A DNA stretch of 64,000 bases. Source: Pseudoduganella armeniaca (lineage in GTDB: Bacteria > Pseudomonadota > Gammaproteobacteria > Burkholderiales > Burkholderiaceae_D). A program made the translations under genes and the position numbers. The stretch spans positions 5,146,001 through 5,210,000 of the forward strand of contig NZ_CP028324.1 in NCBI RefSeq assembly GCF_003028855.1, in the 5' to 3' direction. This document shows, piece by piece, positions 43,265-51,098 of the stretch (its first letter is position 1; each line of letters starts with the position of its first letter). The notes under the pieces are model-generated. The model was not told the DNA's origin. It searched no databases and worked only from the letters and a program-made list of their open reading frames with translations.

Positions 43265-43879
43265 CTATTTGATGGTGCCAAGCAGGCAATTGCGCGCGGT
43301 TGCCTTCCTTATTGCACTGGCCTCATCTGACACGCACGGGAGAGCAAACAGATTTCGATAAGCCTCATAACGGCTTTCGGCTTCATCGTGCAAGCCCAGG
43401 TAAGTCGGATGCGGGCTGAGCATGTCATCAGGGCGTAATCCAGCGTTACCACCGTAGCTCGACCAGCGATAGGCTGCCGGGGTATCGACAAGCCCAGCGC
43501 GAACGGGATTGAGTTCGATATAGCGCTGACAGGCAAGTAGATATGTATCGTCAGGAACCGGGCAGGACCAAAACCGCCCGCTCCACCATGCACCAGTACG
43601 TTCCAGGCGCGTATTCAACGACTGCGCGTATTTCTGCGCGACGCGCTTCATCATGTCGGATATCAGCCTGACATCCGCAAACGACACCAACAGATGCACG
43701 TGGTTCGTCATCAATACATACGAATGCAGCCTGCCTTCGTACAGCTCGCTGTACTCACGCAGCCAGTCAAGATAGGCTCGATAATCCGCTTCGACAAAAA
43801 AGCAACTTTGGCGATTGTGTGCGCGCTGCACGATATGGTGGGGTAATTCTGGAACCAGAAGGCGAGCATGGCGCGGCAT
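43265..43879 (-). CDS. REP-associated tyrosine transposase (RAYT)
   Basis: This 204-residue Y1/IS200-like single-strand transposase has the metal-binding HUH motif in LMTNHVHLLVSF (~57-68). The conserved C-terminal block RYIELNPVRAGLVDTP AAYRWSSY (written with a break) contains the candidate catalytic Tyr. The N-terminus (PRHARLLVPELPHHIVQR) is typical of the RAYT (DUF1568) group. Such enzymes are domesticated, one per genome locus, and mobilise REP palindromes. GGAGATACC precedes the ATG. Palindrome pairs on both sides, inverted to each other, make this a REPtron-like unit between spoT and greB. Confidence 0.92.
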   Translation of the reverse strand: MPRHARLLVPELPHHIVQRAHNRQSCFFVEADYRAYLDWLREYSELYEGRLHSYVLMTNHVHLLVSFADVRLISDMMKRVAQKYAQSLNTRLERTGAWWSGRFWSCPVPDDTYLLACQRYIELNPVRAGLVDTPAAYRWSSYGGNAGLRPDDMLSPHPTYLGLHDEAESRYEAYRNLFALPCVSDEASAIRKATARNCLLGTIK

Positions 43880-43985
43880 GGTATCTCCATCAGCAGATGG
43901 AGATACTCTGCCACACCGCTACTGCCACCCCCTCGGTTGCGTCAAACGAGTAGACGACAACGCCGCAAGCGCTGGCTCGGATTAA

Positions 43986-44054
43986 TCCGGGACAGTCCCG
44001 GACTAATCTGCGCGAAGCAGTCCCAGACGGCCAATAGTCCGGGACAGTCCCGGA
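43986..44054 (-). repeat. REP pair upstream of the RAYT gene
   Basis: Two identical palindromes, TCCGGGACAGTCCCGGA, lie at 43986-44002 and 44038-44054. They are the inverse orientation of the left pair. The second lies 11 bases after the greB stop codon and may end greB transcription. Confidence 0.88.
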
Positions 44055-44065
44055 ATCTTCCTATG

Positions 44066-44626
44066 TCAGTTGCCCGGCGCGGGATAGCTGACTTCCAGAA
44101 TCTCCAACTCCTCCACCCCAGTCGGCGTATGCAAGGTCACCACATCCCCCTCGCGCGCCTTGGTGATGGTGCGGGCGATCGGCGAGATCCAGCTGACCTT
44201 GCCCTTCAGCGGGTCGAATTCGTCGATGCCGACGATCGTGATCGTGTTTTCCTCGCCGTCCTGGTTGGCGTAGGTGACGGTGGCGCCGAAGTAGATCTGG
44301 TCGCTGCCGTGATGCACGCTCGGGTCCACCACCTCGGCCAGGTCCAGCCGCTTCGTCAGGAAACGGATGCGGCGGTCGATTTCGCGCAGGCGGCGCTTGC
44401 CGTAGATATAGTCGCCGTTCTCCGAGCGGTCGCCGTTCGACGCCGCCCAGTGCACCACCTTCACCACTTCCGGGCGCTCGACATCGATCAGCTGCAGCAG
44501 CTCGTCCTTGATGCGCTGGTAGCCCGCCGGCGTCATGTAGTTCTTCGAGCCCGCCGGAATGGCCGGTGCCTGGACGACGTCGTCATCGTCGTCCTGCTCG
44601 GTTTCTTTCACAAATGCTTTGTTCAT
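44066..44626 (-). CDS. greB: Transcription elongation factor GreB
   Basis: This 186-residue Gre factor rescues backtracked RNA polymerase by stimulating transcript cleavage. It has an N-terminal coiled coil with the tip acidic residues (NGDRSENGDYIYGKRRLREI) and a C-terminal FKBP-like domain (YFGATVTYANQDGEE, then SPIARTITKAREGDVV). NGDYIYGKRR is the GreB hallmark. An Asp-rich insert (DDDDD) follows the first residues. It diverges from the sensor kinase gene. Confidence 0.95.
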   Translation of the reverse strand: MNKAFVKETEQDDDDDVVQAPAIPAGSKNYMTPAGYQRIKDELLQLIDVERPEVVKVVHWAASNGDRSENGDYIYGKRRLREIDRRIRFLTKRLDLAEVVDPSVHHGSDQIYFGATVTYANQDGEENTITIVGIDEFDPLKGKVSWISPIARTITKAREGDVVTLHTPTGVEELEILEVSYPAPGN

Positions 44627-44679
44627 GAGAAGTGCGTTTCACGTATCATCCTGCTAATGCGGAACGATTGTACACATTT

Positions 44680-46086
44680 ATGAGCACAGCCCCTTCCTGC
44701 CACGACGCCGTCTGGCAAACCACCCGCTCCGAGTTGTACGTGTTCGATCCCGCCACCCTGCGCATCCGCGACGCCAACCCCGCCGCCTGCCGCAACACCC
44801 AGCACGACGCCGCCCGCATCACCACGCTGACCCTGGCCGACCTGGCGCCGCAATTGCCCAGGAACGAGCTCGACACCAGTGCCGCCATCCACACCCAGTT
44901 CGTCCGTGCCGACGGCCAGCGCTACCCCGTCACCTTGCACGTCACCCCGATCCGCCACGACGACGCCCCTGCCCTGCTCGCCATCGCCGACGACGACAGC
45001 GCCACCGCCGCCCTGCAGCGGGCCCAGGCCCGCTTCGAGGCGATGGTGTCGAATACGCCCGGCCTCGTCTACCAGTTCCGGCTGGACGCCGACGGCAACG
45101 CCAGCTTCCCCTATGTCAGCGAAGGCTGCCAAGCGCTCTTGGGCCTGTCCGCGGCCGAGCTGATGGCGCAGCCCGAGCGCTTCCTGGAGCTGGTGTTGCC
45201 GGACGACCGCCAGTCCTACCTGGACGCGATGCTGTCCTCGGCCGGCACGCTGTGGGGCTGGAACTGGGAAGGCCGCATCTGGGTCGACGCCTGGAAGGAT
45301 GTCAAATGGATCAACCTGCGCGCCACCCCGCACAGCCTGCCCGACGGCGCCGTGCAGTGGGAAGGCATCATGACCAATATCACGGAGAGCAAGCAGGAAC
45401 AGCTGGAGGTGCGTGCCAGCCGCGCCCGCCTGGCGGAGCTGACTGCGCACATCGAGAAGGTCAAGGAACAGGAGCGCACCCGCATCGCGCGCGAGATCCA
45501 CGACGACCTGGGCGGCAACCTGACGGCCATCAAGATGGCGCTGGCGATGCTGGCCGCGCGCCTGCCGGAAGGCGACCAGGCCCTGCATGACAAGGCGGCC
45601 TACGTGGACCAGCTGGCCGACCGCACCATCGACGCCGTGCACCGCATCACGCTGGACCTGCGCCCGTCGATCCTGGACTTCGGCCTCGTCGCGGCGCTGG
45701 AGTGGCAGGTCAAGGAATTCGCCGCCCAGGCCGGCATCGCCTGCGAGTTCCACACCAGCGCGAAAGAAGTCGAGCTGGACCCGGACCAGGCCACCGCCCT
45801 GTTCCGCATCGTGCAGGAAGCGCTGACGAATATCGCCAAGCACGCCGCCGCCAGCCGCGTGACCGTGCGGCTACAGTGCGGCCGCGAACACTTGGGCGTG
45901 AAGATCAGCGACAACGGCCGCGGCATCGCGCCAGCCGATCGCAGCAAGCCGGCCTCGTTCGGCCTGCGCGGCATGGCCGAGCGCGCCCGCGCGCTGGGCG
46001 GCACGCTGACCGTCACCGCCGCGGATGGTGGCGGCACGGTTGTGGCCATCAAAATCCGTCGGCAAGGCTACAATAGCGCCCCATGA
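44680..46086 (+). CDS. PAS-containing NarL-type sensor histidine kinase
   Basis: This 468-residue soluble kinase has two PAS-like regions, about residues 15-105 (SELYVFDPATLRIRDANPAA) and 120-235 (PGLVYQFRLDADGNASFPYV). A HisKA_3 box with phospho-His in RTRIAREIHDDLGGNLTAIK follows, then an ATPase domain with ALTNIAKHAAASRVTV, ISDNGRGI and SFGLRGMAERARALGG. No transmembrane helix is seen, so it senses a cytoplasmic signal. I chose the ATG at 44680; a GTG 16 codons upstream sits next to greB. It pairs with the regulator 31 bases downstream. Confidence 0.9.
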   Translation: MSTAPSCHDAVWQTTRSELYVFDPATLRIRDANPAACRNTQHDAARITTLTLADLAPQLPRNELDTSAAIHTQFVRADGQRYPVTLHVTPIRHDDAPALLAIADDDSATAALQRAQARFEAMVSNTPGLVYQFRLDADGNASFPYVSEGCQALLGLSAAELMAQPERFLELVLPDDRQSYLDAMLSSAGTLWGWNWEGRIWVDAWKDVKWINLRATPHSLPDGAVQWEGIMTNITESKQEQLEVRASRARLAELTAHIEKVKEQERTRIAREIHDDLGGNLTAIKMALAMLAARLPEGDQALHDKAAYVDQLADRTIDAVHRITLDLRPSILDFGLVAALEWQVKEFAAQAGIACEFHTSAKEVELDPDQATALFRIVQEALTNIAKHAAASRVTVRLQCGREHLGVKISDNGRGIAPADRSKPASFGLRGMAERARALGGTLTVTAADGGGTVVAIKIRRQGYNSAP

Positions 46087-46117
46087 TGTTGCAATATCGA
46101 AACAGCCCGAGACCAGC

Positions 46118-46768
46118 ATGAACCAGAAAGGTGTGATCAAGGTATTCATCGCGGACGACCACGCGATCGTGCGCGAAGGCCTGAAGATGATCCTGGCCGA
46201 TACCAAGGACATCGCCGTTTCCGGGGAAGCGGAAAACGGCAGCGATGCCCTGCGCCTGTTCCGCAAGTCCGGCTGCCACGTCGTACTGCTGGACATCTCG
46301 ATGCCCGACCGCAGCGGCATCGAAGTACTCAAGCAGATCAAGAAGGAAAAACCGGACCTGGCGGTGCTGATGCTGTCGATGCACCGCGAGGACCAGTACG
46401 CCATCCGCTCGCTGAAAGCGGGCGCGGCCGGGTATCTGACAAAACAAAGTGCACCAAAAGAGTTGGTAAATGCCATACGGCAAGTCGCAAGCGGGTTAAA
46501 ATATATCAGCCCTGCGCTGGCGCAAGAATTGGCCAACCATGTGGGCGACGAGCACCAGGTTGCACCCCATGAAACCTTGTCGGATCGCGAATACCAGACC
46601 TTGCTGATGATTGCCTCCGGCAAGACCGTCGGCGCGATCGCGGAGGAGCTGTCGCTGTCCGTCAAGACCGTCAGCGAATACCGCGCCCGCCTGCTCGTCA
46701 AGATGAAGCTGAAGAACAGCGCCGAACTGACGCACTACGCCATCAAGAACGGCCTGCTGGATCAGTAA
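46118..46768 (+). CDS. NarL/FixJ-family response regulator
   Basis: This 216-residue regulator has a receiver domain with the acidic pair in FIADDHAIVREGLKM, phospho-acceptor Asp in VVLLDISMPDRSG (~58) and the Lys in YLTKQSAPKEL. The LuxR-type C-terminal HTH is LSDREYQTLLMIASGKTVGA then LSVKTVSEYRARLL. It partners the upstream kinase. Proximity to a diguanylate cyclase and the flagellar genes hints at motility or lifestyle control; the sequence does not prove it. Confidence 0.93.
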   Translation: MNQKGVIKVFIADDHAIVREGLKMILADTKDIAVSGEAENGSDALRLFRKSGCHVVLLDISMPDRSGIEVLKQIKKEKPDLAVLMLSMHREDQYAIRSLKAGAAGYLTKQSAPKELVNAIRQVASGLKYISPALAQELANHVGDEHQVAPHETLSDREYQTLLMIASGKTVGAIAEELSLSVKTVSEYRARLLVKMKLKNSAELTHYAIKNGLLDQ

Positions 46769-46925
46769 ACGAGCCGGCATGCCGGCAGGGCAAGCCTTAA
46801 TGCTCAGAAGTAAGCCACCTTCCGCCCTTTCTTCGGTGCTTCAGGTAGCTCAGCAGTAACCTATGATTCAGTCAACAAGTATGAATCAAGCAATCAGTTA
46901 TCACATGTAAAGGCGGCAGGCGAAG

Positions 46926-48515
46926 ATGTCCAGCAAATCCACCACCCAGGCCAGCGCGGAGCAGAATCCCGCGGACATTGCACGCGAAGCGTTCCGGCGC
47001 CTGGCGATCCGCCGGATTGCGCCCACGCCGGAAGCCTACCGCGACATCTACAACGAAATCGCCGGCATCCCGACGCCGCCGCCGGTCGGCCCCACCGCCG
47101 CCCCGGCCGTCGACAACGGCCCGGAAAACGTGCTGGCGCGCTTTGCCGCTCGCATGACGGAACAGCCAGGCGAGCTGGCCGACTTCGGCCGCCGCTTCAA
47201 CCGTGCCGTCAAGGCGCGCGACTGGGAAGCCTACGCCGCCACGCTGTCGCAACTGGCCGAGCGGCCACTGCGCAAGGCCGGCGGCATCGAGCTGGCGCCG
47301 ATGCCGGAGGGCGAACAGACCCGCCTGCTGCGCGACCTGCTGAGCCGCACCCTAACCCTGGCCGTTGCCTCGCTGCTGACGGGCACGCCGGCGCTGGCCG
47401 CCGAGGCCGAATCGCTGGGCGCCGCCACCAAGGAAGCGCACACGGAAGCGGGCCTGTCCGAGATCGCCGTGCGCCTGAAGCAGCTGTGCTACCAGATCGA
47501 ACTGAAGAGCGGCGACACGGCCGAGCAGCAGGAACTGCTGCTGCGCCTGTTCCGCCTGCTGCTTGAGAACGTCAGCGAACTGCTGGACGACGACTCCTGG
47601 CTGCGCGGCCAGGTCGACGCGGTGCAGTCCTTGATCGAAGGCCCGCTGGACGCGCGCGCGCTGGAAGCGGCCACGCGCAGCCTGAAGGACGTCATCTATA
47701 AGCAGAGCCAGCTGAAGCACAGCATGGCGGACGTCAAGGTCACCGTCAAAAACATGATGATGACGTTCATCGACCGCCTCGGCCAGGTGGCCGCCTCGAC
47801 GGGCGACTTCCACGAGAAGATCGGCAACTACTCGGCCAAGATCAGCCAGGCGCAGGACATCGGCGAGCTGAACTCGATCCTGGACGAAGTGCTGCAGGAA
47901 ACCCGCATCGTCCAGGGCGAAGCGCTGAAGGCGCGCGACAATATGGTCACGGCGCGCCAGGAAGTGCAGGACGCCGAAGCCCGCATCCATGCGCTGGAAA
48001 CCCAGCTGCAGCATATGAGCGAGCTGGTGCGCGAAGACCAGCTGACGGGCAGCCTGAACCGCCGCGGCCTGGACGACGTGTTCGAGCGCGAGACGGCCCG
48101 GGCCGACCGTCGCGGCACGCCATTGTGCATCGCCGTGCTGGACCTGGACGATTTCAAGAAGCTGAACGACACCTACGGTCACATCGCCGGCGACGGCGCG
48201 CTGAAGCACCTGGTCAAGATCGTCAAGGAAACCTTGCGCTCGATGGACGTGATCGCGCGCTTCGGCGGCGAGGAATTCCTGATCATGCTGCCGGAAACGA
48301 CGGTGGACGCGGCCGTGGCCACGATGACGCGCCTGCAGCGCGAGCTGACGCGTCACTTCTTCATGCACGAGAACGAGAAAGTGCTGATCACGTTCTCGGC
48401 CGGCGTCGCCCTGCGCCGTCCGCACGAGGATCAGACCGAGCTCGTCAAGCGGGCCGACGCTGCCATGTATATCGCCAAGAAGACCGGCAAGAATCGTGTG
48501 GTAGTGGCGGACTGA
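46926..48515 (+). CDS. Diguanylate cyclase (GGDEF)
   Basis: This 529-residue cyclase makes c-di-GMP from GTP. A long N-terminal helical region (to ~360) carries no domain I can name. The GGDEF domain follows with DQLTGSLNRRGLDDVF, AVLDLDDFKKLNDTYGHIAGD and the active site FGGEEFLIMLPE. RSMD five residues before GGEEF is a complete inhibitory I-site (RxxD), so product feedback is expected. No membrane segment is seen. It ends at a strong terminator and lies upstream of fliC. Confidence 0.93.
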   Translation: MSSKSTTQASAEQNPADIAREAFRRLAIRRIAPTPEAYRDIYNEIAGIPTPPPVGPTAAPAVDNGPENVLARFAARMTEQPGELADFGRRFNRAVKARDWEAYAATLSQLAERPLRKAGGIELAPMPEGEQTRLLRDLLSRTLTLAVASLLTGTPALAAEAESLGAATKEAHTEAGLSEIAVRLKQLCYQIELKSGDTAEQQELLLRLFRLLLENVSELLDDDSWLRGQVDAVQSLIEGPLDARALEAATRSLKDVIYKQSQLKHSMADVKVTVKNMMMTFIDRLGQVAASTGDFHEKIGNYSAKISQAQDIGELNSILDEVLQETRIVQGEALKARDNMVTARQEVQDAEARIHALETQLQHMSELVREDQLTGSLNRRGLDDVFERETARADRRGTPLCIAVLDLDDFKKLNDTYGHIAGDGALKHLVKIVKETLRSMDVIARFGGEEFLIMLPETTVDAAVATMTRLQRELTRHFFMHENEKVLITFSAGVALRRPHEDQTELVKRADAAMYIAKKTGKNRVVVAD

Positions 48516-48536
48516 ACAAGTCGCCGTCCAGCCGAC

Positions 48537-48561
48537 AAGCCCGCCGCGCGCGGGCTTTTTT
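48537..48561 (+). terminator. Rho-independent terminator of the cyclase gene
   Basis: AGCCCGC (48538-48544) pairs with GCGGGCT (48550-48556) around a five-base loop and is followed by six T residues. Confidence 0.88.
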
Positions 48562-48580
48562 GCGCCTGCCGTCAGCCGAT

Positions 48581-48671
48581 TCCGGGACAGTCCCGGAATT
48601 GTCCGAGCGTCCCTGATGGCGAAGGCAGTCAGCATCTCAGTCCAGTAAGCGGAATCCGGGACAGTCCCCGA
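48581..48671 (-). repeat. Two REP palindromes before fliC
   Basis: TCCGGGACAGTCCCGGA (48581-48597) and a one-base variant, TCCGGGACAGTCCCCGA (48655-48671), lie in the same orientation, 74 bp apart. They are identical in core to the pairs around the RAYT gene. Confidence 0.88.
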
Positions 48672-48861
48672 CTTCTCCTATGCGTATGGCTGAAGCATTG
48701 ATGACTTAGCCACGCTTTTGGGCCATGGCGCCCGCTCCCTCAAGAATTTTCGCGGAAAAAATAATTTATTTCGCCCTCAAGTTCCAGGAAACCCCGTCGT
48801 CTAAGCGCGCCCACACCCAATGCCCGACTGGCAACCCCGAAAAATTCTCTCAAAAAACCCC

Positions 48862-48888
48862 TAAAGCTTCCCGTGGGGCAACCGTTAC
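48862..48888 (+). promoter_or_regulatory. Sigma-28-like promoter of fliC
   Basis: TAAAGCTT, an 11-base spacer and ACCGTTAC match the FliA pattern TAAAGTTT-N11-GCCGATAA well in the -35 and moderately in the -10. It is 99 bases upstream of the flagellin start. Confidence 0.55.
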
Positions 48889-48986
48889 CAGTTACAACAG
48901 CGGCTTGAACGTCACGGAACAGCGAGACGGGCCAAAGTGAAAGAGCAAATCGCCACCTATAGCAGTACAAGTTTTGGAGAAATACC

Positions 48987-50459
48987 ATGGCATCCGTAAT
49001 CAATACCAACGTCGCATCCCTGAACTCGCAGCGCAACCTGAGCTCGTCCGCATCCGCCCTGTCCACCTCGCTGCAGCGTCTGTCCTCCGGTCTGCGTATC
49101 AACAGCGCCAAGGACGACGCGGCTGGCCTGGCGATCTCCGATCGTATGAATTCGCAGATCCGCGGCATGACGCAAGCTACCCGTAACGCCAACGACGGCG
49201 TGTCGATGGCACAAACGGCTGAAGGCGCCCTGTCCTCGTCCGGCGACATCCTGCAGCGTATCCGCGAACTGGCCGTGCAGTCGTCGAATGCTTCGAACTC
49301 GGCTTCCGACCGCCAGGCCCTGCAGACCGAAGTTACCCAGCTGGGCTCGGAACTGAACCGTATCGCACAAACCACCACGTTCAACGGCCAGGCGCTGCTG
49401 GACGGCTCGATGGGTACGGCGAACTTCCAGGTTGGCGCCGACGCCAACCAGCTGATCTCCGCCAACGGCGCGAACTTCCTGACCAGCACCTACGGCAACA
49501 ACCGTGTGGAAAACGACCAGGCAGCCGCTGCCACGTCGAACACCTCGGTCAGCGCGCAAGTGACCGTGTCCGGCGGCCGTGGTTCGAAGTCGATCACGAC
49601 GACCAACGGCGACTCGGCAAAAACCGTCGCTGCCAACGTCAACAAGCTGACCGCCGACACCGGCGTGACCGCATCGGCTAAAACCGAAGTCAACTTGAAG
49701 ATGACCGGTGGCGAAGCTGTCAACTTCGAACTGAAGGGCGACAACACCAGCGCTGTCGCGATCAACTTCACCGTCGGCGGCAGCGGCTCGAACGCCAGCG
49801 ACTACGCGTCTGGCATCAACGCCATCAACGCCCAGTCCGCAAAGACCGGTATCACGGCTGAATATGACCAGAAGAACGGCGGCATCAAGCTGACCCACGC
49901 TTCCGGCGAACGTATCGAAGTCGACAACAAGAACACGGCGGCAACGCAGTTCGACGTGGCTTCCTACAACAAAAACGATACGCTGAGCACCGCAGCTTCG
50001 ATCTCCGGCGGCGGCACCCCAGCTACCGTCAACGGCAGCGTAACGTTCGACTCGGAGAGCAGCTTCTCCGTGACCGACGCCGGTACCGGCCTGAACCTGG
50101 GTGCTCCGGCAGGCGCCACGACCGCCCAGTCGTCGACCCTGAACTCGGTCGCCGAACTGGACGTGACGAACTTCGAGAACGCCCAGAAGGCCATCAAGAT
50201 CGCCGACGCGGCCCTGGCCAGCGTCAACACCCAGCGCGCCGCCTACGGTGCACTGCAGTCGCGCTTCTCGTCGGCCATCTCGAACCTGTCGGCAACGACC
50301 GAGAACCTGTCCGCATCGAAGAGCCGTATCGTCGACACCGACTTCGCCGCAGAAACCGCCAGCATGACCCGCGGCCAGATCCTGCAGCAGGCCGGTACCG
50401 CGATGCTGGCCCAGGCCAACTCGCTGCCGAACGGCGTGCTGAGCCTGCTGCGCGGCTAA
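48987..50459 (+). CDS. fliC: Flagellin
   Basis: This 490-residue filament protein has a conserved N-terminal D0/D1 (MASVINTNVASLNSQRNLSS then LSSGLRINSAKDDAAGLAIS) and C-terminal D1/D0 (LQSRFSSAISNLSATTENLS, RGQILQQAGTAMLAQANSLP, ending LSLLRG). The Ser/Thr/Ala-rich middle (~175-385) is the variable surface part. No signal peptide is present, as expected for export through the flagellar channel. It has its own promoter and terminator and begins the filament gene group. Confidence 0.97.
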   Translation: MASVINTNVASLNSQRNLSSSASALSTSLQRLSSGLRINSAKDDAAGLAISDRMNSQIRGMTQATRNANDGVSMAQTAEGALSSSGDILQRIRELAVQSSNASNSASDRQALQTEVTQLGSELNRIAQTTTFNGQALLDGSMGTANFQVGADANQLISANGANFLTSTYGNNRVENDQAAAATSNTSVSAQVTVSGGRGSKSITTTNGDSAKTVAANVNKLTADTGVTASAKTEVNLKMTGGEAVNFELKGDNTSAVAINFTVGGSGSNASDYASGINAINAQSAKTGITAEYDQKNGGIKLTHASGERIEVDNKNTAATQFDVASYNKNDTLSTAASISGGGTPATVNGSVTFDSESSFSVTDAGTGLNLGAPAGATTAQSSTLNSVAELDVTNFENAQKAIKIADAALASVNTQRAAYGALQSRFSSAISNLSATTENLSASKSRIVDTDFAAETASMTRGQILQQAGTAMLAQANSLPNGVLSLLRG

Positions 50460-50502
50460 TCGCTGGCAGTCCCGGGGCAGCCTGCTGCCCCTCAGTAAAG
50501 CG

Positions 50503-50537
50503 GTTCCCCGCCTGGTTTTCCAGACGGGGAACTTTTT
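50503..50537 (+). terminator. Rho-independent terminator of fliC
   Basis: GTTCCCCGCCTGG pairs with CCAGACGGGGAAC (one internal mismatch) around a TTTT loop at 50516-50519 and ends in five T residues. Confidence 0.9.
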
Positions 50538-50556
50538 CCGTTTCTAGGAGCCCACC

Positions 50557-50934
50557 ATGACTATCGATTCGCTAGGTTCGCTGGCCAGCGTCAGGGGCAA
50601 TTTCGCGGCCAGCGACAACGGCCCGGCGACCGCGCCAGCCACCGGCACGCGGGCGCCGGCCACGCCGACGGCGACCGCCAACCCCGTCACGGCCAAGGAC
50701 GCCCCGGCATCCATGGACGAGCTGCAGGACGCGGTCGGCAAGCTGAACGCGTCCATCCCGGCCAGCTCGCAAGGCCTGGAGTTTTCCATCGACGAGGACA
50801 GCAAACGCACCGTCGTCAAGCTGGTCGACCTGGCCACCAAGGAAGTGGTGCGACAGTATCCTTCCGAGGAAGCGCTGCGCATTTCCAAATCGCTGGACGG
50901 CTTCAAGGGCATGCTGGTCCGCCACGCCGTCTGA
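50557..50934 (+). CDS. flaG: FlaG-family flagellar protein
   Basis: This 125-residue FlaG protein has a low-complexity Ala/Thr/Pro N-terminal half. The conserved C-terminal domain contains LEFSIDEDSKRTVVKLVDLA and VVRQYPSEEALRISKSLDG. FlaG proteins affect filament length or assembly in polar-flagellated bacteria. CTAGGAGCCCACC precedes the ATG. It lies between fliC and fliD, its usual place. Confidence 0.92.
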   Translation: MTIDSLGSLASVRGNFAASDNGPATAPATGTRAPATPTATANPVTAKDAPASMDELQDAVGKLNASIPASSQGLEFSIDEDSKRTVVKLVDLATKEVVRQYPSEEALRISKSLDGFKGMLVRHAV

Positions 50935-51038
50935 GCACACGCAGTTTGTCCGCAGTAGCCGCGCCGCCCGTCCCACGGGTGGCGCCCCCTTCCCTTGCCA
51001 ATCCGGCATTCGCCGAAACTGACACCTGTTTTCCCCTC

Positions 51039-51065
51039 TCAAGTTGCGTTTGATTCTGCCGATAA
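51039..51065 (+). promoter_or_regulatory. Sigma-28 promoter of fliD
   Basis: TCAAGTTG, an 11-base spacer and a perfect GCCGATAA give a strong FliA-type promoter 34 bases upstream of the fliD start codon. Confidence 0.85.
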
Positions 51066-51098
51066 AGACTTATATTATCGCTTTCTCAGGAGCAAGCC

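Larger units (their letters stand above)
48516..48986. other. Intergenic interval before flagellin
   Basis: This 471-bp interval has no gene. From left to right it holds the cyclase terminator (48537-48561), two REP palindromes (48581-48597 and 48655-48671), an A/T-rich stretch around 48750-48860, a sigma-28-like promoter (48862-48888), and a ~90-base leader to fliC with GGAGAAATACC as its ribosome site. Confidence 0.7.

Noticed and set aside
43174..44054. Conventional insertion sequence around the RAYT gene
   Set aside because: The flanking palindromes are short, paired and dispersed elsewhere as REPs, and there is no target duplication; a REPtron describes it better.
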